A DNA stretch of 64,000 nt from Duganella aceris (GTDB lineage: Bacteria > Pseudomonadota > Gammaproteobacteria > Burkholderiales > Burkholderiaceae_D), in contig NZ_JAADJT010000005.1 of NCBI RefSeq assembly GCF_011090165.1, positions 248,001 to 312,000 on the forward strand, read 5' to 3'. A model generated the notes under the pieces. That model worked only from the letters and a program-made list of their open reading frames with translations, was not told the origin of the DNA and ran no database searches. Position 1 is the stretch's first letter, and every line of letters begins with the position of its first letter. Shown here one piece after another: positions 60,867 to 64,000 of the stretch. A program made the position numbers and the translations under genes.

Positions 60867-61817
60867 ATGATCACATTCAAACGTATTGTCGGCGCCTGCC
60901 TGCTGGCGTTCGCCGCCGGCTCCGCGACCTCGGCGGAGAAAATCACGCTGGGCGTGGCGATCCCGACCGCGACCCACGGCTTCACCGGCGGCATCGTCTG
61001 GTGGGCCAACCAGGCCAAGAAGGAGCTTGAGGCGGCCAATCCGACCTTGAAGATCATCATCAAGACCGCCGGCAGCACTCCGGAGCAGGCCAACCAACTG
61101 CAGGACATGCTGGTGGTGAACAAGATCAACGCGCTGGTGATCTTCCCGCTGGAATCGGCGTCGTTGACGCAGCCGGTGACGCAGTTGAAGAACAAAGGCG
61201 TCTACGTGACCGTGGTGGACCGGGGCCTGACCAATCCGGCGGCGCAGAACGCCTACGTGGCGGGCGACAACTCCGCCTTCGGCAAGCTGCCGGCGGAATA
61301 CCTGGGCAAGAAAATGGGCGGCAAGGGCAATATCGTCGTGTTGCGCGGCATGCCGAGCACGCTGGACAACGAACGGGTCGAAGCCTTCAACGCCGAGCTG
61401 CGCGCGCACCCCGGCATCAAGGTGCTGGACACCAAGTACGGCAACTGGAACCGCGACGACGCCTTCAAGGTCATGCAGGATTACCTGACCCGCTTCAAGC
61501 AGATCGACGCGGTCTGGGCGGCCGACGACGACATGGCCATCGGCGTGGTCAAAGCCATCGAGCAAGCCAAGCGCAGCGACATCAAGGAAGTGTTCGGCGG
61601 CGCCGGCTCCAAGAGCGCCGTGAAGAAGATCATCGACGGCGACAAGCTGATCCAGGCCGACGTGTCGTATTCGCCGAAGTTCATCTACGATGCGATCAAG
61701 ATGACCGCCACCGCGCGCCTGAAAGGCGAGGCGTTGCCGGCCAAGACCATCATCCCGTCGGTGCTGATTACGCGTGACAACGCCAAGCAGTTCTACTTCG
61801 CCGATTCGCCGTACTAA
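60867..61817 (+). CDS. Sugar ABC transporter periplasmic substrate-binding protein
   Basis: A 316-residue type I binding protein (RbsB-like) with a signal peptide ending ATSAEK. The family pattern LGVAIPTATHGFTGGIVWWANQAKKELE, ALVIFPLESASLTQPVTQLKNKGVYVTVVDR, AGDNSAFG and AADDDMAIGVVKAIEQA is clear. It captures the sugar in the periplasm for the importer. The ligand is unknown; position in the cluster points to the product of the exported enzymes (keto-sugar or its aglycone-free sugar). Confidence 0.93.
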   Translation: MITFKRIVGACLLAFAAGSATSAEKITLGVAIPTATHGFTGGIVWWANQAKKELEAANPTLKIIIKTAGSTPEQANQLQDMLVVNKINALVIFPLESASLTQPVTQLKNKGVYVTVVDRGLTNPAAQNAYVAGDNSAFGKLPAEYLGKKMGGKGNIVVLRGMPSTLDNERVEAFNAELRAHPGIKVLDTKYGNWNRDDAFKVMQDYLTRFKQIDAVWAADDDMAIGVVKAIEQAKRSDIKEVFGGAGSKSAVKKIIDGDKLIQADVSYSPKFIYDAIKMTATARLKGEALPAKTIIPSVLITRDNAKQFYFADSPY

Positions 61818-61830
61818 GCGGGAGCCCAGC

Positions 61831-62886
61831 ATGAAAACCATCAAGGGACCGGCCATCTTCCTGGCGCAGTTCATGGGCGACGACGTCCCGTTCGACAGTC
61901 TGGAGAACCTGGCCGGCTGGGCCTCCAGCCTCGGCTATCAAGCGATCCAGCTGCCGTGCGATCCGCGCCTGTTCGATCTGGCGCAAGCCGCCGACAGCCA
62001 GGCCTATTGCGACGACGTGACCCGCATGCTGGCCGCGCATGGCCTGCAGATTTCCGAGCTGTCGACCCACTTGCAGGGCCAGCTGGTGGCGGTGCATCCG
62101 GCCTACGACGCCTTGTTCGACGGCTTCGCCGCGCCGCACGTGCGTGGCGATCCGGCGGCGCGCCAGGCCTGGGCCACCGATCAGCTGATGCTGGCGGCGC
62201 GCGCTTCGCGGCGGCTCGGGCTGGCGGCGCACGTCAGTTTTTCCGGCGCGCTGGCCTGGCCGTACATTTATCCGTGGCCGCAGCGTCCGGCAGGACTGGT
62301 CGAGGAAGCGTTCGCGGAGCTGGCCCGCCGCTGGCTGCCGATCCTGGACGCCTTCGAGGATGCCGGCGTGGATCTTTGCTACGAACTGCATCCCGGCGAG
62401 GACCTGCACGACGGCGTGACCTTCGACCGCTTTCTCGCGGCGGTCGGCGGCCACAAGCGCGCCAACATCCTGTACGATCCGAGCCATTTCCTGTTGCAGC
62501 AGCTGGACTACCTGGCCTTCATCGACATTTATCACCAACGCATCAAGGCGTTCCACGTCAAGGACGCCGAGTTCCGCCCCGACGGGCGGCAGGGCGTGTA
62601 CGGCGGCTACCAGGGCTGGCAGCAACGGGCCGGCCGCTTCCGCTCGCTGGGCGACGGGCAGATCGACTTCAAGGCGATCTTCTCCAAGATGGCGCAGTAT
62701 GATTATCCGGGCTGGGCGGTGCTGGAATGGGAATGCGCGCTGAAGCATCCCGAGGACGGCGCACGCGAAGGCGCGGACTTCATCCGCAGCCACATCATCC
62801 GTGTGGGCGAGCGGGCTTTCGACGATTTTGCCGGCAGCGGCGCGGACCTGCAACAGGTCCGCGCGCTGATGGGCCTGGAGAACTGA
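61831..62886 (+). CDS. Cytosolic sugar phosphate isomerase/epimerase-family TIM-barrel protein
   Basis: A 351-residue AP-endonuclease-2/xylose-isomerase-like TIM barrel without signal peptide. Metal ligands are visible in the usual places: Glu in CYELHPGEDLHDG, Asp-His in YDPSHFLLQ, His-Lys-Asp in FHVKDAEF, and Glu in VLEWECALKHPEDG. GGGAG precedes ATG 61831; the longer upstream frame overlaps the binding-protein gene. Members are often listed beside Gfo/Idh dehydrogenases in inositol and 3-keto-sugar pathways. It probably isomerises or cleaves the imported product. Confidence 0.9.
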   Translation: MKTIKGPAIFLAQFMGDDVPFDSLENLAGWASSLGYQAIQLPCDPRLFDLAQAADSQAYCDDVTRMLAAHGLQISELSTHLQGQLVAVHPAYDALFDGFAAPHVRGDPAARQAWATDQLMLAARASRRLGLAAHVSFSGALAWPYIYPWPQRPAGLVEEAFAELARRWLPILDAFEDAGVDLCYELHPGEDLHDGVTFDRFLAAVGGHKRANILYDPSHFLLQQLDYLAFIDIYHQRIKAFHVKDAEFRPDGRQGVYGGYQGWQQRAGRFRSLGDGQIDFKAIFSKMAQYDYPGWAVLEWECALKHPEDGAREGADFIRSHIIRVGERAFDDFAGSGADLQQVRALMGLEN

Positions 62887-62887
62887 T

Positions 62888-64000
62888 ATGAGCGTACCAC
62901 GACGACTACGACTGGGCATGGTGGGCGGCGGCGACGGCGCCTTCATCGGCTCGGTGCACCGCATCGCGGCGCGGCTGGACGATTGCTATGAGCTGGTCGC
63001 GGCCAGCCTGTCCAGCAATGCCGAGCGGGCCGCCGCCAGCGCCGCCGGCCTGCGCCTGGATCCGGCGCGCAGCTATGCCGAGTACCGAGACATGGCGCGC
63101 GCCGAGGCGGCCAGGCCGGACGGCATCGACGCGGTCGCCATCGTCACGCCGAATTACCTGCACGCGCCGATGGCGACGGCGTTCCTCGAAGCCGGCATCC
63201 ACGTCATCTGCGACAAGCCGCTGGCGATTTCGCTGGCCGAGGGCGTGGCGCTGGCCTCCCTGGCGCGCGAGCGCGGCAAGGTGTTCGCGCTGACCCATGT
63301 GTACGCCGGCTATCCGATGGTGCGGCATGCGCGCGCTATGGTGGCGGCGGGCGAGATCGGCGAGGTGCGGCTGGTGCAGGTGGAGTATCCGCAGGACTGG
63401 CTGGCCGAGCCGGCCAACCAGAGCGAGGAATACCAGCGCGACAATTGGCACAACGATCCGCTGCGCGCCGGGCCGAACGGCTGCCTGGGCGACATCGGCA
63501 GCCATGCGTATCATCTGGCGGGCTACGTCAGCGGCATGCTGCCGAATGAGATCCTGGCCGAGTTGCATGCGTTCACGCCGGGGCGCCGGCTGGACGACCA
63601 CGTGCAGGTGATGCTGCGTTACGCCAACGGCGCGCGCGGCATGCTGTGGAGCAGCCAGATGGCGACAGGCTGCGAAAACGGCTTACGCCTGCGGGTGTAC
63701 GGGACCAAGGCCGCCCTCAGCTTCGAGCAGGAAAATCCGAATGAGCTGTGGCTGACGCCGCAAGGCGGCAGCGCCCAGCGCCTGACGCGCGGCCGGGTGC
63801 GCAGCGCCGCTGCCGACGCGGCGACCCGTGTGCCATCCGGCCATCCGGAGGGTTATCTGGAGGCGTTCGCGCAACTGTACCGCGACGCCGCCGCGCGCAT
63901 CCACGCCAGTGATGCCGCCCAGGCCGTGCCGGAGCTGACGCTCGGCATGCCGGATGTGGACGATGGCGTCGCCGGCCTGAAGTTTATGGACGCGGCCATG
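62888..64000 (+). CDS. Gfo/Idh/MocA-family oxidoreductase (3' end outside window)
   Basis: An NAD(P)-dependent sugar dehydrogenase cut by the window edge: 371 codons are present with no stop. N-terminal Rossmann GMVGGGDGAFIGSVHRIAARLDD, the catalytic Lys in CDKPLAIS (the family EKP motif), and GCLGDIGSHAYHLAGYVSG with the active-site Asp and His residues. ATG 62888 begins 1 bp after the stop of the TIM-barrel gene, so they are coexpressed. It would oxidise or reduce the imported sugar derivative, completing a pathway with the GMC and TIM-barrel enzymes. Confidence 0.92.
   Translation, partial: MSVPRRLRLGMVGGGDGAFIGSVHRIAARLDDCYELVAASLSSNAERAAASAAGLRLDPARSYAEYRDMARAEAARPDGIDAVAIVTPNYLHAPMATAFLEAGIHVICDKPLAISLAEGVALASLARERGKVFALTHVYAGYPMVRHARAMVAAGEIGEVRLVQVEYPQDWLAEPANQSEEYQRDNWHNDPLRAGPNGCLGDIGSHAYHLAGYVSGMLPNEILAELHAFTPGRRLDDHVQVMLRYANGARGMLWSSQMATGCENGLRLRVYGTKAALSFEQENPNELWLTPQGGSAQRLTRGRVRSAAADAATRVPSGHPEGYLEAFAQLYRDAAARIHASDAAQAVPELTLGMPDVDDGVAGLKFMDAAM

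Noticed and set aside
1-64000. Mobile elements, tRNA-linked insertion or CRISPR repeats
   Set aside because: No transposase, integrase, terminal repeat, tRNA clover-leaf or repeat-spacer pattern was seen on reading both strands.

Overview
The window is GC-rich (about two thirds G+C), gene-dense Gram-negative DNA. It contains TonB-dependent receptors, a Lrp/AsnC regulator, MalT-type LuxR regulators, a fused indolepyruvate:ferredoxin oxidoreductase and many catabolic operons. This suits a soil or plant-associated betaproteobacterium, most likely Oxalobacteraceae (Massilia/Duganella type). That placement is inferred from gene style, not from a marker gene. I saw no tRNA, rRNA, insertion sequence, prophage or CRISPR array, and no gene-free stretch over 300 bases.

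Region 1 (1-15432): the end of a TonB-dependent receptor (TBDR), a secreted serine-hydrolase homologue that has lost its nucleophile, an acyl-CoA synthetase (+), and a convergent minus-strand beta-oxidation-like operon (SCPx-type thiolase, two MaoC half-proteins, SDR, acyl-CoA dehydrogenase). These are followed by a MalT-like LuxR activator, a second TBDR and an HSL-type esterase. Together they look like a regulon for uptake and CoA-dependent breakdown of a hydrophobic acid or ester. Three C-tract/G-tract inverted repeats precede its transcription units, and two of them sit 21-22 bp before near-consensus -10 boxes. Two small unknown ORFs close the region.

Region 2 (15457-17805): a DUF2252 protein and a divergent secreted GH43 glycosidase.

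Region 3 (17820-26897): a minus operon TBDR - hydantoinase HyuA - DUF917 protein - NCS1 permease, divergent from a second MalT-like regulator. Tandem G-rich boxes lie between them. This looks like import and opening of a hydantoin-like ring.

Region 4 (26934-49955): a polyamine island. A tightly coupled seven-gene minus operon (TBDR, MFS, S9 peptidase, ALDH, FAD amine oxidase, cupin, GabD) diverges from a LuxR regulator. The regulator is followed by a plus-strand run: DUF2817 M14-like peptidase, PuuA, PuuC, DadA-like oxidase, beta-alanine:pyruvate-type aminotransferase, MmsA, PuuD, PuuB, GabT. This combination could degrade both the aminobutyl arm (via GABA to succinate) and the aminopropyl arm (via beta-alanine to acetyl-CoA) of spermidine-type polyamines. 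The TBDR and peptidases suggest that the imported form is a conjugate.

Region 5 (49975-54103): a Lrp/AsnC regulator divergent from the giant indolepyruvate oxidoreductase.

Region 6 (54314-64000): a PAS-AraC regulator, a Tat-exported small subunit with a GMC oxidoreductase, an exported TIM-barrel protein, a ribose-type ABC importer, a cytosolic TIM-barrel protein and a Gfo/Idh/MocA dehydrogenase cut by the window end. This resembles pathways that oxidise glycosides to 3-keto sugars before cleavage.

A repeated layout stands out: three catabolic modules each pair a TBDR with a LuxR-type HTH regulator.
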